Source: Azospirillum sp. SYSU D00513 (GTDB lineage: Bacteria; Pseudomonadota; Alphaproteobacteria; Azospirillales; Azospirillaceae). From it: 64,000 bases of DNA. The DNA lies in assembly GCF_017356015.1 (NCBI RefSeq), contig NZ_JAFIQV010000011.1, forward strand, positions 1 to 64,000. Reading direction: 5' to 3'. Made by a program: the position numbers and the translations under genes. How positions within the stretch are numbered: the stretch's first letter is position 1; every line of letters begins with the position of its first letter. The notes under the pieces were generated by a model. It ran no database searches and was not told the origin of the DNA. It saw nothing but the letters and a program-made list of their open reading frames with translations. Positions 1 to 9,337 of the stretch are shown in pieces.

Positions 1-341
1 CGCCCCATCCCCGCCCCCTTCGTTCGGCAGAGCCTAAGGCCGGACAGATCACTTGCTACAAACTCCGGACACATCACGTGTTAGCGACACCGTTCGGGGC
101 GGTCGTTGACAGCCCCCGGACCGTTGGCTAGGGTTCGCGACCACCGCGACGCGGCAAAGCTGCCGCTTCGCGGCGGTTCGTGTTTTCTCCCTTCCCCCGG
201 ACGGTGCAAGGGGGCGGCCATGAGCCGCCGGTGCATGGCGCCGGCTTCCACAGCCCCCCGACGGCCCCGCTCCCTGATGGATTCGCTCACCGTGAACACA
301 GCCGGCCTTCTCGACAGGAACGTTCGCGGCGGAGACCGTTG
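1..341. other. Intergenic region upstream of mlaE
   Basis: No convincing gene is seen. The first ~90 bases hold a 13-base direct repeat with one mismatch (40-52 and 65-77, core CCGGACAnATCAC), described separately. A TTG-started frame at 106-342 overlaps the mlaE start but is Arg/Pro-rich, has no family resemblance and is treated as chance. The mlaE promoter should lie here, but no clear -35/-10 pair stands out. Confidence 0.6.
40..89. repeat. Direct repeats resembling an IS end
   Basis: Two copies of CCGGACA(g/c)ATCAC(t/g)TG lie 25 bases apart. Read on the minus strand the segment begins TGTCGCTAACACG and then carries two TGTCCGG blocks. Tandem TGTCCGG-type blocks beside a terminal TG are reminiscent of the repeated transposase-binding sites at IS21-family ends. 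No transposase is inside the window, so the element would lie to the left or be gone. An operator pair is the alternative. Confidence 0.3.
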
Positions 342-1118
342 ATGGCCTTCCTCGCCGCCACCGGACGCGCCTTCCTGCTGTTCCTCTCGGCCACGGGCCG
401 GCTGGCGCTCTTCACGGCGTCGGGCCTGTCGCACTGCGTGCGCCCGCCCTTCTACCCGCGCCAGATCCTGCGGCAGATGATCGACATCGGCTACTACTCC
501 CTGCCGGTGGTCGGGCTGACCGCGCTGTTCACCGGCATGGTGCTGGCGCTGCAGAGCTATTCCGGCTTCTCGCGCTTCCAGGCCGAAAGCGCCATCGCGA
601 CCGTCGTCGTCCTGTCCGTGACCCGCGAACTGGGCCCCGTGCTCGCCGGGCTGATGGTCGCGGGCCGCATCGGCGCCGCCATGGCCGCCGAGATCGGAAC
701 CATGCGCGTGACCGAGCAGGTGGACGCCCTGTCCACCCTGTCCACGAACCCCTTCAAGTACCTCGTGGCACCGCGGCTGCTCGCCGGCATCACCATGCTG
801 CCCCTGCTGGTGCTGGTCGCCGACATCATCGGCGTCTTCGGCGGCTTCCTGGTCTCGGTCTACCGGCTGGGCTTCAGCCCGGCCGCCTACATCGCCAACA
901 CCTGGCAGTTCCTCGAACCGGTGGACGTCATCTCCGGCCTCGTGAAGGCGGCGGCCTTCGGCTTCATCATCGCGCTCATGGGCTGCTACCACGGCTATCA
1001 TTCGCGCGGCGGCGCGCAGGGTGTCGGTGCGGCCACCACCAACGCCGTGGTCTCCGCCTCCATCCTGATCCTGGTGCTGAACTACCTGATCACCGGCATC
1101 TTCTTCTCGACGAAGTAA
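342..1118 (+). CDS. mlaE: MlaE-family ABC transporter permease
   Basis: The 258-aa product is the inner-membrane permease of an Mla-type phospholipid transport system, which moves lipids between the inner and outer membranes. The length fits the MlaE/DUF140 family. Several hydrophobic segments are visible, as is the conserved block ELGPVLAGLMVAGRIGAA followed by EIGTMRVTEQVDAL (near residues 88-125), typical of MlaE. The ATG at 342 was chosen because longer upstream frames read into low-quality Arg/Pro-rich sequence. The ATPase gene starts 4 bases downstream, so the two are co-transcribed. The substrate-binding MlaD and the MlaB/MlaC partners are not in this window. Confidence 0.93.
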   Translation: MAFLAATGRAFLLFLSATGRLALFTASGLSHCVRPPFYPRQILRQMIDIGYYSLPVVGLTALFTGMVLALQSYSGFSRFQAESAIATVVVLSVTRELGPVLAGLMVAGRIGAAMAAEIGTMRVTEQVDALSTLSTNPFKYLVAPRLLAGITMLPLLVLVADIIGVFGGFLVSVYRLGFSPAAYIANTWQFLEPVDVISGLVKAAAFGFIIALMGCYHGYHSRGGAQGVGAATTNAVVSASILILVLNYLITGIFFSTK

Positions 1119-1122
1119 GGGC

Positions 1123-1932
1123 ATGACGATGCAGACCCCGCCCACCGCCCTGCCGAAGATCGCCACCCCGAAGATCGCGTTGAGGGACGTCCGGAAGAGC
1201 TTCGGCCCGAAGACCGTGCTGAACGGCGTCGACCTGGAGGTGGGGCGCGGCGAATCGCTGGTCATCATCGGCGGGTCGGGCACCGGCAAGTCGGTGATGC
1301 TGAAATGCATTCTCGGCCTCCTGCAGCCGGACTCCGGCTCCATCACCGTGGACGGCCGGGAAACGACGCGGCTGGGCACGCGCGAGCGCGAGCGGACCAT
1401 GCGCAAGTTCGGCATGCTGTTCCAGGGTGCCGCCCTCTTCGACAGCCTGACCGTCTGGGAGAACGTCGCCTTCGGCCTGATGCAGGGCCAGGGCATGGCG
1501 CGCGGCGAGGCCAAGGAGATCGCGCTCGCCAAGCTCGGCGCCGTCGGGCTCGGCCCGGACGTGGCGGAGCTGTCGCCGTCGGAACTGTCCGGCGGAATGC
1601 AGAAACGCGTCGGCCTCGCCCGCGCCATCGCCGCCGAGCCCGAGGTCATCTTCTTCGACGAGCCGACCACCGGCCTCGACCCGATCATGGCCGACGTCAT
1701 CAACGACCTGATCGTGAAATGCGTGAAGGACCTCGGCGCCACCGCCGTGACCATCACCCACGACATGGCGTCCGCCCGCAAGATCGCCGACCACATCGCC
1801 ATGATCTACCAGGGCCGCATCATCTGGAACGGCCCCGCGACCGAGATTGACCGCTCCGGCAACGCCTATGTGGACCAGTTCGTCCATGGCCGCGCCGAGG
1901 GACCGATCCAGATGCAGGTCCGGAATCTCTGA
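1123..1932 (+). CDS. mlaF: MlaF-like ABC transporter ATP-binding protein
   Basis: The 269-aa product is the ATPase that powers the adjacent MlaE permease on the cytoplasmic face. It has Walker A GGSGTGKS (near residue 50), signature LSGGMQKR, Walker B EVIFFDEPTTGLDP and the switch His in ITHDM. The LSGGM variant is usual for MlaF rather than for import ATPases. The gene begins 4 bases after mlaE and ends 22 bases from the convergent thioredoxin-like gene. No mlaD follows, so the remaining Mla components must be encoded elsewhere. Confidence 0.93.
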   Translation: MTMQTPPTALPKIATPKIALRDVRKSFGPKTVLNGVDLEVGRGESLVIIGGSGTGKSVMLKCILGLLQPDSGSITVDGRETTRLGTRERERTMRKFGMLFQGAALFDSLTVWENVAFGLMQGQGMARGEAKEIALAKLGAVGLGPDVAELSPSELSGGMQKRVGLARAIAAEPEVIFFDEPTTGLDPIMADVINDLIVKCVKDLGATAVTITHDMASARKIADHIAMIYQGRIIWNGPATEIDRSGNAYVDQFVHGRAEGPIQMQVRNL

Positions 1933-1954
1933 ACCCGGACCTCTGCAGGCCGTA

Positions 1955-2335
1955 TCACAAGTCCGTCTGGGCGATCTGCCGGCCGATGGCCTCGACGAAG
2001 GCCTCGGTGCCGGGCCAGCTCGTGATGCGGCCAAGCTTGCGCTTTCCCGCGAAGACGAAGAAGGCGGGAATCCCGTGCAGGCCGAAGCGCTCGGCCATGG
2101 GGAAATCGTCGTAGACGTTGTCGTGCAGCCAGCGGACCTCCGGCCATCGGAAACGGTCCGCGCCGGCCAGGATGGCGCGCTTGGCGATGTCGCAGTTCGG
2201 GCAGTCGCGGCCCCAGAGGAACAGGATGCTCAGCCGCTCGGGCGATTCCTCGGCAAGGACGCCGTCCAGTTCGGCGCTGGCGACCCGGCGCATCGGGAAG
2301 CGCTGGAAGAAGTCGGGAACGGCGCTGTCGCCCAT
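1955..2335 (-). CDS. Thioredoxin-like protein with CPNC motif
   Basis: The 126-aa product is a small thioredoxin-fold protein. The redox-active motif is WGRDCPNCDIAK (Cys near residues 45 and 48), and the cis-Pro loop is GIPAFFVFAGKRKL. There is no signal peptide, so it is probably cytoplasmic. The CPNC active site differs from the CGPC of thioredoxin, so the partner and redox potential cannot be predicted. It is the last gene of an apparent map-NUDIX-thioredoxin operon, starting 21 bases after the NUDIX stop codon. Confidence 0.8.
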   Translation of the reverse strand: MGDSAVPDFFQRFPMRRVASAELDGVLAEESPERLSILFLWGRDCPNCDIAKRAILAGADRFRWPEVRWLHDNVYDDFPMAERFGLHGIPAFFVFAGKRKLGRITSWPGTEAFVEAIGRQIAQTDL

Positions 2336-2356
2336 GTTGAACCCCCGTTCCGGACG

Positions 2357-2938
2357 TCAGGACCGCGCGGCCCTGGCCAGGGCCGCCGAAAGCTCCGGGT
2401 TGAGCGCGGCGCCCAGCAGGGCGAGCATGGAGGAGATGGCGAACTCGTTCCGGCCCGCCGCCTCGACCAGCTCCGCCCGGCTGAGCAGTTCGATGCGCAT
2501 CTCCTCCATGTCGCCGGAGTCCGGCTCCGCGACCCGGCGCGCGCCACGGGCCAGGAACATGTGCCCGGCGCAGCCGCGGTGGTTGCCCTGCATGACGTGG
2601 CTGCCGAGCGAAGTCCACTCCGCGGCCTCATAGCCGGTCTCCTCCAGCAGCTCGCGCTTCGCGGCCTCCAGCGACGACTCGCCGGGGTCGATCATGCCGG
2701 CCGGAAAGGTCAGGCTGACGCGGCGTGGCCCATGCTTGTAGCTGCGCAGCAGCACCACCCGCCCGTCCTCGGTCTCGGCGAAGATCAGGGCGAAGTCCGA
2801 TTGCTCGACCTGATAGAAGCTCTCCACGCGCCGGCCATCGGGCAGCTCGACCGTCTCGGCCCGCACCTTCAGGTAGGGGCTGGCGTCCAGCAGGTCCCGG
2901 CTCGCCAGCACCCGCCACGGCTTCAGCTCGGCGCTCAC
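2357..2938 (-). CDS. NUDIX hydrolase, ADP-ribose pyrophosphatase-like
   Basis: The 193-aa protein contains a Nudix box running from GMIDPGES to RELLEETGY (G-x5-E-x7-RE-x2-EE-x-G), the metal-binding loop for hydrolysis of nucleoside diphosphate-linked compounds. The preceding Pro and Ala-Gly (LTFPAGM) and the overall size match NudF-type ADP-ribose or ADP-sugar pyrophosphatases; the actual substrate is not shown. The start is a GTG that overlaps the TGA stop of the upstream methionine aminopeptidase gene, giving translational coupling. A much longer open frame exists upstream, but that part is the antisense-phase shadow of map. Confidence 0.87.
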   Translation of the reverse strand: MSAELKPWRVLASRDLLDASPYLKVRAETVELPDGRRVESFYQVEQSDFALIFAETEDGRVVLLRSYKHGPRRVSLTFPAGMIDPGESSLEAAKRELLEETGYEAAEWTSLGSHVMQGNHRGCAGHMFLARGARRVAEPDSGDMEEMRIELLSRAELVEAAGRNEFAISSMLALLGAALNPELSAALARAARS

Positions 2939-3783
2939 GACAGCGCTTCGCCCTGCGCCAGGGCCTCCTGCGGGAGCGCGTAGGGCGGCTGCGTCAGGCC
3001 GGCCGGCGACAGGGTGAAGATCTCGCAGCCGTCCTCGGTGATGCCGACCTGGTGCTCGAACTGGGCGGAAAGCGACCGGTCGCGCGTCACCGTGGTCCAG
3101 CCGTCCGACAGGATCTTCACGTCCGCCTTGCCGGCGTTCACCATCGGCTCGATGGTGAAGACCATGCCGGGGACGAGCTTCAGCCCCTGCCCGCGCTTGC
3201 CGAAATGGTCGATGTGTGGCGCGTCGTGGAAGACCCGGCCGATGCCGTGCCCGCCGAAATCGCGCACCACCGAGCAGCGGTTCGCCTCCACGAGGCTCTG
3301 AATGGCGAAGCCGATGTCGCCCAGCGTATTGCCGGGCTTCGCCGCGGCGATGCCGGCCATCATCGCCCGGTAGGTCAGGTCCACGAGGTTGCGGGCCTTC
3401 ACCCCGATCTTCTCGCCGACGAAATACATGCGGCTGGTGTCGCCGTACCAGCCGTCGAGGATCACCGTGACGTCGATGTTCACGATGTCGCCCTCGGCCA
3501 GGCGCTTGTCGTCGCTGGGGATGCCGTGGTTGACGACATGGTTGGGGGAAATGCAGCTCGCCGCCGGGTAACCGTTGTAGCCGATCGTCGCCGGGATGGC
3601 GCCGTGATCGCGCATGTAGGCCTCGATCAGCTTGTCGAGATGGCCGGTGCTGACGCCGGGACGCACATGGGGAGTGATGTGGTCCAGCGTCGCCGCCGCC
3701 AGCCGGCCGGCCTTGTGCAATGCCTCGAACTCCTCCGGCCCGTGCAGCGGCACGCGCCGCCCCGCCCTGTCCACCACGTTCAT
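2935..3783 (-). CDS. map: Type I methionine aminopeptidase
   Basis: This 282-aa enzyme removes the initiator Met from nascent proteins. The five metal ligands are recognisable: D in VNIDVTVILDGWYGDTSR (two Asp), H in GHGIGRVFHDAPH, E in FTIEPMVNAGK and E in QFEHQVGITEDG; the substrate His sits in NHVVNHGIPSD. The ATG at 3783 was chosen because it lies 8 bases or so after a GGGAG-like site and gives the usual length. The frame stays open to 3861, but the extra residues look non-coding. It overlaps the downstream NUDIX gene (GTGA). Confidence 0.95.
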   Translation of the reverse strand: MNVVDRAGRRVPLHGPEEFEALHKAGRLAAATLDHITPHVRPGVSTGHLDKLIEAYMRDHGAIPATIGYNGYPAASCISPNHVVNHGIPSDDKRLAEGDIVNIDVTVILDGWYGDTSRMYFVGEKIGVKARNLVDLTYRAMMAGIAAAKPGNTLGDIGFAIQSLVEANRCSVVRDFGGHGIGRVFHDAPHIDHFGKRGQGLKLVPGMVFTIEPMVNAGKADVKILSDGWTTVTRDRSLSAQFEHQVGITEDGCEIFTLSPAGLTQPPYALPQEALAQGEALS

Positions 3784-3994
3784 CGCTCCCAACCGTCGCA
3801 AGAATTCCAGATAGGGCCAACCTATGCAGCCCGTCCCGCCTTGAAAAGCCTTTAGCCGCAACCAGGGGAACGGGGCTGCGTTCCGCGCAACGCGCCCATC
3901 TCCGCGCGCCCGGCATTTTCCACCCTACGGGCATAGGAATTAAGGAGGGGGCTTGCTATATGACCAGCGTCGAAACCCCCACCCGAAAAGTCCA

Positions 3995-5392
<1,398 letters not shown>

Positions 5393-5396
5393 CCCG

Positions 5397-6083
5397 ATGG
5401 ACAGCCTACCGATCAACCCGGCGGATCTCGCCGTCATCGTCGTGCTGCTGCTGTCGGCCCTGCTGGCCTTCACGCGCGGCATGGTGGCCGAGGTGCTGTC
5501 GGTGGCCGCCTGGATCGGCGCCGCCTTCATCACCCTCCAGGCGCTGCCCTATGCGCTGCCCATCGCGCGCAACTACATCCAGATCGAGATGGCCGCCTAC
5601 GCGGCCGCGGCGGCGGGCGTCTTCATCGTCAGCCTCGTCGTGCTGACGGTGCTGGGGCGGACCGTCTCGCGCGGCGTGCAGAATTCCGGCCTTTCGGCCT
5701 TGGACCGGACGCTCGGCTTCATGTTCGGGCTGGTCAAGGGTGGGATTCTGGTCTCCGTGGCCTATCTCTTCTTCCTTTGGCTGGTTCCCAACCCGGCGGA
5801 GCATCCGCAGTGGCTGCAGGCCGCCAAGACACGGCCGATGCTCGGCACTGGCGCGGAGATGGTCCTCGGCATGGTGCCGGAGAGCCTGCGCGCCGAAGGG
5901 CTCGGCCCGATCGACATGGCGCGCGAGCGTGCTCGCCAAGCCATTGAAGCGAAAGAGGCGCTCGACCGCCTCTCCACCCCGGTCCCGGGAGCCCCGAAGA
6001 CCGGTGGTGCGTCGCAACCCGATTCCGGCTATAAGGAACGGGACCGCGACGACCTCGAGCGCCTGATACAGAACGCGCGCTGA
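5397..6083 (+). CDS. cvpA: CvpA family membrane protein
   Basis: The 228-aa inner-membrane protein has four hydrophobic segments in its first ~165 residues and a hydrophilic C-terminal tail ending in a charged KERDRDDLERL stretch. It is named after colicin V production, although its real role is tied to envelope integrity. Placement directly between radA and purF matches the common radA-cvpA-purF order in alphaproteobacteria, and a cvpA-purF pairing is also known in enterobacteria. The start is the ATG 4 bases after the radA stop. Confidence 0.9.
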   Translation: MDSLPINPADLAVIVVLLLSALLAFTRGMVAEVLSVAAWIGAAFITLQALPYALPIARNYIQIEMAAYAAAAAGVFIVSLVVLTVLGRTVSRGVQNSGLSALDRTLGFMFGLVKGGILVSVAYLFFLWLVPNPAEHPQWLQAAKTRPMLGTGAEMVLGMVPESLRAEGLGPIDMARERARQAIEAKEALDRLSTPVPGAPKTGGASQPDSGYKERDRDDLERLIQNAR

Positions 6084-6125
6084 CCGCGCTGGCCGACGAT
6101 GTCCGTGGACTATAAGGATACCCCG

Positions 6126-7574
6126 ATGCTGACGACGCATCCGTTCGACGACGACAAGCTGCGCGAGGAGTGCGGCGTGTTCGGGATCCAGAACCATAAC
6201 CAGGCCGCTGCGATCACGGCGCTTGGGCTGCACGCGCTGCAGCACCGGGGCCAGGAGGCGGCGGGCATCGTCAGCTTCGACGGCGACCGGTTCCACCCCG
6301 AGCACACCATGGGCCTCGTTGGCGACCATTTCAGCTCCGAGGCGGTGATCTCGAAGCTGAAGGGCCCGTCGGCCATCGGGCACGTGCGCTATGCCACCAC
6401 GGGCGACACGACGATCCGCAACGTCCAGCCGCTCTACGCCGACTTCGAGTTCGGCGGCTTCGCGCTGGCCCACAACGGCAACCTGACCAACGCGCAGACC
6501 CTGCGCCGCCAGCTGGTCCGCCGGGGCTGCCTGTTCCAGTCCACCACCGACACCGAGGTGATCGTCCACCTCATGGCGATCTCCCGCAACGGCTCCCCCG
6601 TGGACCGGCTGGTGGAGGCGGTGCGCCAGGTGGAGGGCGCCTTCTCGCTCGTGGCGCTGACCTCGGACGCCGTCATCGGCGTGCGCGACCCGCTGGGCGT
6701 GCGCCCGCTGGTCCTCGGAAAGCTGGGCGATACCCACATCCTCGCCAGCGAGACCTGCGCGCTCGACATCGTCGGCGCCGATTATGTCCGCGACATCGAG
6801 CCGGGCGAGATGGTCGTGCTCGACTCCTCGGGCGTGCACAGCCTGCGGCCGTTCCAGCCGCAGGGCCGCCGCTTCTGCATCTTCGAGTACATCTACTTCG
6901 CGCGCCCCGACAGCGTGATGGAGGGTGCTTCCGTCTACCAGGCGCGCCAGCGCATCGGCGCGGAGCTGGCCCGCGAGTCCGGTGTGGACGCCGACATCGT
7001 CGTGCCGGTGCCCGACAGCGGCGTTCCGGCCGCACTCGGCTACGCGACGCAGAGCGGCATCCCCTTCGACCTGGGCATCATCCGCAACCATTATGTCGGC
7101 CGCACCTTCATCGAGCCGACGGACCAGATCCGCCATCTCGGCGTGAAGCTGAAGCACAACGCCAACCGCGCCATGATCGAGGGCAAGCGGGTCATCCTGG
7201 TGGACGATTCCATCGTTCGCGGCACGACCTCGAAGAAGATCGTGGAGATGGTGCGGTCCGCCGGCGCCAAGGAGGTGCACATGCGCATCTCCAGCCCGCC
7301 GACCTCGCACCCCTGCTTCTACGGCATCGACACGCCGGAACAGGACAAGCTGCTCGCCCACCGGATGACGGTGGAGGAGATGCGCGACTTCATCCAGGCC
7401 GACAGCCTCGCCTTCATCTCGCTGGACGGGCTGTACCGCGCCATGGGCGAGGAAAAGCGCGACCCCAACAACATCCGCTTCTGCGACGCCTGCTTCACCG
7501 GCGATTACCCGATCGCCCTGACGGACACGCTGGACAATCCGCCGGTGGACGCCAAGGCCCGTATCCGCGCGTGA
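6126..7574 (+). CDS. purF: Amidophosphoribosyltransferase
   Basis: PurF makes phosphoribosylamine from PRPP and glutamine, the committed step of purine synthesis. The glutaminase nucleophile is the Cys of CGVFGI, preceded by a short propeptide. The PRPP loop is VILVDDSIVRGTTSKK. Cys in CIFEYIYF, HPCFYG and FCDACFTGDYP are placed like the 4Fe-4S ligands of the Bacillus-type enzyme. Two starts are possible: ATG at 6099, with no clear ribosome site, and ATG at 6126, preceded by AAGGA at good spacing. The second is preferred and gives 482 aa. Confidence 0.95.
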   Translation: MLTTHPFDDDKLREECGVFGIQNHNQAAAITALGLHALQHRGQEAAGIVSFDGDRFHPEHTMGLVGDHFSSEAVISKLKGPSAIGHVRYATTGDTTIRNVQPLYADFEFGGFALAHNGNLTNAQTLRRQLVRRGCLFQSTTDTEVIVHLMAISRNGSPVDRLVEAVRQVEGAFSLVALTSDAVIGVRDPLGVRPLVLGKLGDTHILASETCALDIVGADYVRDIEPGEMVVLDSSGVHSLRPFQPQGRRFCIFEYIYFARPDSVMEGASVYQARQRIGAELARESGVDADIVVPVPDSGVPAALGYATQSGIPFDLGIIRNHYVGRTFIEPTDQIRHLGVKLKHNANRAMIEGKRVILVDDSIVRGTTSKKIVEMVRSAGAKEVHMRISSPPTSHPCFYGIDTPEQDKLLAHRMTVEEMRDFIQADSLAFISLDGLYRAMGEEKRDPNNIRFCDACFTGDYPIALTDTLDNPPVDAKARIRA

Positions 7575-7613
7575 CGGCCGCCCGCTAGCGACCATTCATC
7601 GCAGTTCCGGCGT

Positions 7614-7638
7614 GGCCGGCCGCTTCCCGCGGCCGGCC
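7614..7638 (+). terminator. GC-rich hairpin after purF
   Basis: A perfect 10-bp stem, GGCCGGCCGC with loop TTCCC, lies 40 bases past the purF stop. It is followed by CGTTCCG rather than a clean T-run. It probably ends the radA-cvpA-purF transcript before the SDR gene. Confidence 0.55.
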
Positions 7639-7688
7639 CGTTCCGTATAATGCCCCCGCTTTCCACCCCCAGAGCCGAGCCTCCGTCC

Positions 7689-8393
7689 ATGTCCCGACTT
7701 TCCGGCCGCATCGCCCTCATCACCGGCGCGTCGCGCGGCATCGGCGCCGCCGTCGCCAAGCGTTACGCCGCCGAGGGCGCCCACGTCATCCTGACCGCCC
7801 GCACCGTCGGCGGGCTGGAGGAGGTGGACGACGCCATCCACGCCGCGACCGGCCAGCGAGCGACGCTCGTGCCGCTCGACCTCCGGGACTTCGACAAGAT
7901 CGACCAGGTCGTCTATTCGATCTACGAGCGGTTCAAGCGGCTGGATATCCTCGTCGGCAACGCCGGCGTGCTGGAGGTGCTGGGGCCGATGGGGCAGTTC
8001 GACCCGCAGACCTGGCAGCGGATCATGGACGTGAACGTCACGGCCAACTACCGGCTGATCCGCTCCACCGACCGGCTGCTGCGCGCGTCCGACGCCGGCC
8101 GGGCCATCTTCGTGACCTCCGGTGCTGCGCGCGGTCCCCGCGCCTACTGGGGTCCCTACGGCGCCAGCAAGGCGGCTCTGGAAATGTTCGTGCAGAGCTA
8201 CGCGCTGGAGATCGCCAAATCGAACCTGCGCGTCAACCTGCTCGACCCCGGCCGCGTCCGCACCAAGATGCGCACCCAGGCCTATCCCGGCGAGGATCCG
8301 GCCACCCTGCCCGCCCCTGACGCCGTCACCGACCGCTTCGTCGAACTGGCCGAGGTTTCCTGCACCCGCCACGGCGAGATCGTGAAGGCCTGA
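7689..8393 (+). CDS. Short-chain dehydrogenase/reductase
   Basis: The 234-aa product is a classical SDR with a Rossmann fold. The NAD(P)-binding motif is TGASRGIG (near residue 12), followed by NAGVLE. The catalytic set is S in FVTSGAARG and Y-x3-K in YGASKAALEMF. The family acts on many alcohols, ketones and sugars, and nothing nearby fixes the substrate. It resembles alphaproteobacterial SDRs often seen beside purF. The ATG at 7689 puts the nucleotide-binding motif at the usual distance; an in-frame ATG at 7650 lies in the terminator-proximal spacer and is unlikely. Confidence 0.9.
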   Translation: MSRLSGRIALITGASRGIGAAVAKRYAAEGAHVILTARTVGGLEEVDDAIHAATGQRATLVPLDLRDFDKIDQVVYSIYERFKRLDILVGNAGVLEVLGPMGQFDPQTWQRIMDVNVTANYRLIRSTDRLLRASDAGRAIFVTSGAARGPRAYWGPYGASKAALEMFVQSYALEIAKSNLRVNLLDPGRVRTKMRTQAYPGEDPATLPAPDAVTDRFVELAEVSCTRHGEIVKA

Positions 8394-8507
8394 TCCGCGT
8401 CGGGCGGCATCGCCCCGGCCCTCTCCGCCTCATGAGTGGTGAGCGGGGCGAGGGCCTGCCTGTTGCGGGTTTCCAGCGTGATAAACGAGGTTTCAGGGCA
8501 GCGGAAA

Positions 8508-8571
8508 GAGGTATGGCATCGTGCCTTTTTCCCTTGGCTCCGCCTGGAGCCGAACCCTTCAGCCATACCTC
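8508..8571. repeat. Nested inverted repeat
   Basis: An outer perfect 10-bp inverted repeat (GAGGTATGGC / GCCATACCTC) encloses a second perfect stem at 8535-8550 (GGCTCC-GCCT-GGAGCC). No T-run follows either stem. It could be a structured RNA element, a decayed terminator or a mobile-element trace. The sequence alone does not decide. Confidence 0.5.
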
Positions 8572-8637
8572 ATCGGGCGTGGTGTGACGGTTCGGCCATG
8601 CCCAAGCGCTGTTTTACTCGCGAGGATATCCCCAGAG

Positions 8638-8657
8638 TCTGTGGGTAACTCTGTGGG
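8638..8657. repeat. Tandem TCTGTGGG repeats, DnaA-box-like
   Basis: TCTGTGGG occurs twice with a 12-base period. The first copy extends into TGTGGGTAA, one mismatch from the reverse complement of the DnaA box TTATCCACA. There is no cluster of boxes or AT-rich unwinding element beside it, so an origin is not supported. Confidence 0.25.
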
Positions 8658-9070
8658 AGACTCGGAACACATGCCGGGAAGCAGAGAGGCGTGCCAACGG
8701 TTGGCCTGCAATTGCCTGTTTTCTAGGCGTGCTTGGAACGCCGAAACCCGCAGAACGCTTGCATCTTTCACCCATCACCCGAACGGGTGAGACGAAACAG
8801 CAACAGCTTAGGGTTTCTTGAGCGGCCTCATGTTGCTGTGCACAACTGCCTGAACGGCTTCATTTTGATTGTGAGGGCGCCGCGTCGATGGACTGCCCGC
8901 ACCCCCCTGCCGTTCTTTCCATCCCTTCCCTGTCCATCCGGATAGGCCGCAAGGGCGCAAAAGCATGGAGACGGCGCGCGGTGCGCTTTAACACAAGTTT
9001 GACCCCTGCCAGACTCGGCTGCGACTCGGTTAGGATGCTCCTCGAACAAACAGCAAAGAGGAACGGACCC

Positions 9071-9337
9071 ATGGCGCATTACCTTGTTGCATACGATCTG
9101 CTTTCTCATGATTACGATTACCAGTATCTTTTCGATACACTGAACACTGTTGGTGTTCAGGTGTGCGACAGGGCGTGGACTATTGCCGTTACTCAGGGGA
9201 CCGCTGAAGTGCGCGATACGCTTGAGGCTTTGGCCGCCCCAGGGGATCGCCTGTTCGTCGCAACGTTGGAAGACGGCTCCTGGGCCGCGGCAAACGTGTC
9301 CCTTCCCACCCCCGCCGATCTGGAACTCACCGGCTGA
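9071..9337 (+). CDS. Cas2/SinR-like small ferredoxin-fold protein
   Basis: The 88-aa protein opens with MAHYLVAYDLLSHDYDY, followed by a helix, a DRAWTIAV strand and a closing GDRLFVATLEDGSWA strand. This beta-alpha-beta layout, with YDL at the end of the first strand and a GD-[KR]-L-[FV]-V motif late on, is that of solitary Cas2-like/SinR-family proteins. No CRISPR repeats or other cas genes are near, so a CRISPR adaptation role is unlikely. The start ATG follows AGAGGA at good spacing. It sits in a low-GC islet beside a toxin-antitoxin pair. The molecular function is unknown. Confidence 0.6.
   Translation: MAHYLVAYDLLSHDYDYQYLFDTLNTVGVQVCDRAWTIAVTQGTAEVRDTLEALAAPGDRLFVATLEDGSWAAANVSLPTPADLELTG

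Larger units (their letters stand above)
8394..9070. other. Long gene-free stretch with hairpins and repeats
   Basis: No credible gene is seen in ~680 bases. Short frames on both strands (for example 8733-8945) lack ribosome sites and family features. The base composition is visibly less GC-rich than the flanks. It contains a nested inverted repeat at 8508-8571, two TCTGTGGG repeats at 8638-8657, and a small hairpin at 8775-8790 (TCACCC-GAAC-GGGTGA). This composition change marks the start of an accessory islet that runs to der. Confidence 0.6.

Noticed and set aside
180-341. N-terminal extension of mlaE
   Set aside because: The extra 54 residues are Pro/Arg/His-rich and unlike MlaE; the ATG at 342 gives the family length.
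106-342. Frame overlapping the mlaE start (TGATG)
   Set aside because: TTG start, no ribosome site, Arg/Pro-rich and without any family feature; the overlap is probably chance.
2939-3934. Long frame upstream of the NUDIX gene, giving a fusion
   Set aside because: The upstream part is the same-strand, shifted-frame shadow of map; the GTG at 2938 gives the normal NUDIX length.
7596-8372. Minus-strand frame opposite the SDR gene
   Set aside because: It lies wholly antisense to the SDR gene and is His/Asp/Val-rich, as shadows are in this GC-rich DNA.
8521-8945. Short frames in the gene-free stretch
   Set aside because: No ribosome sites, no conserved motif and both strands open by chance; not enough to call genes.
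9071-9337. CRISPR-Cas locus
   Set aside because: The Cas2-like gene has no repeat array, cas1 or effector gene within the window.
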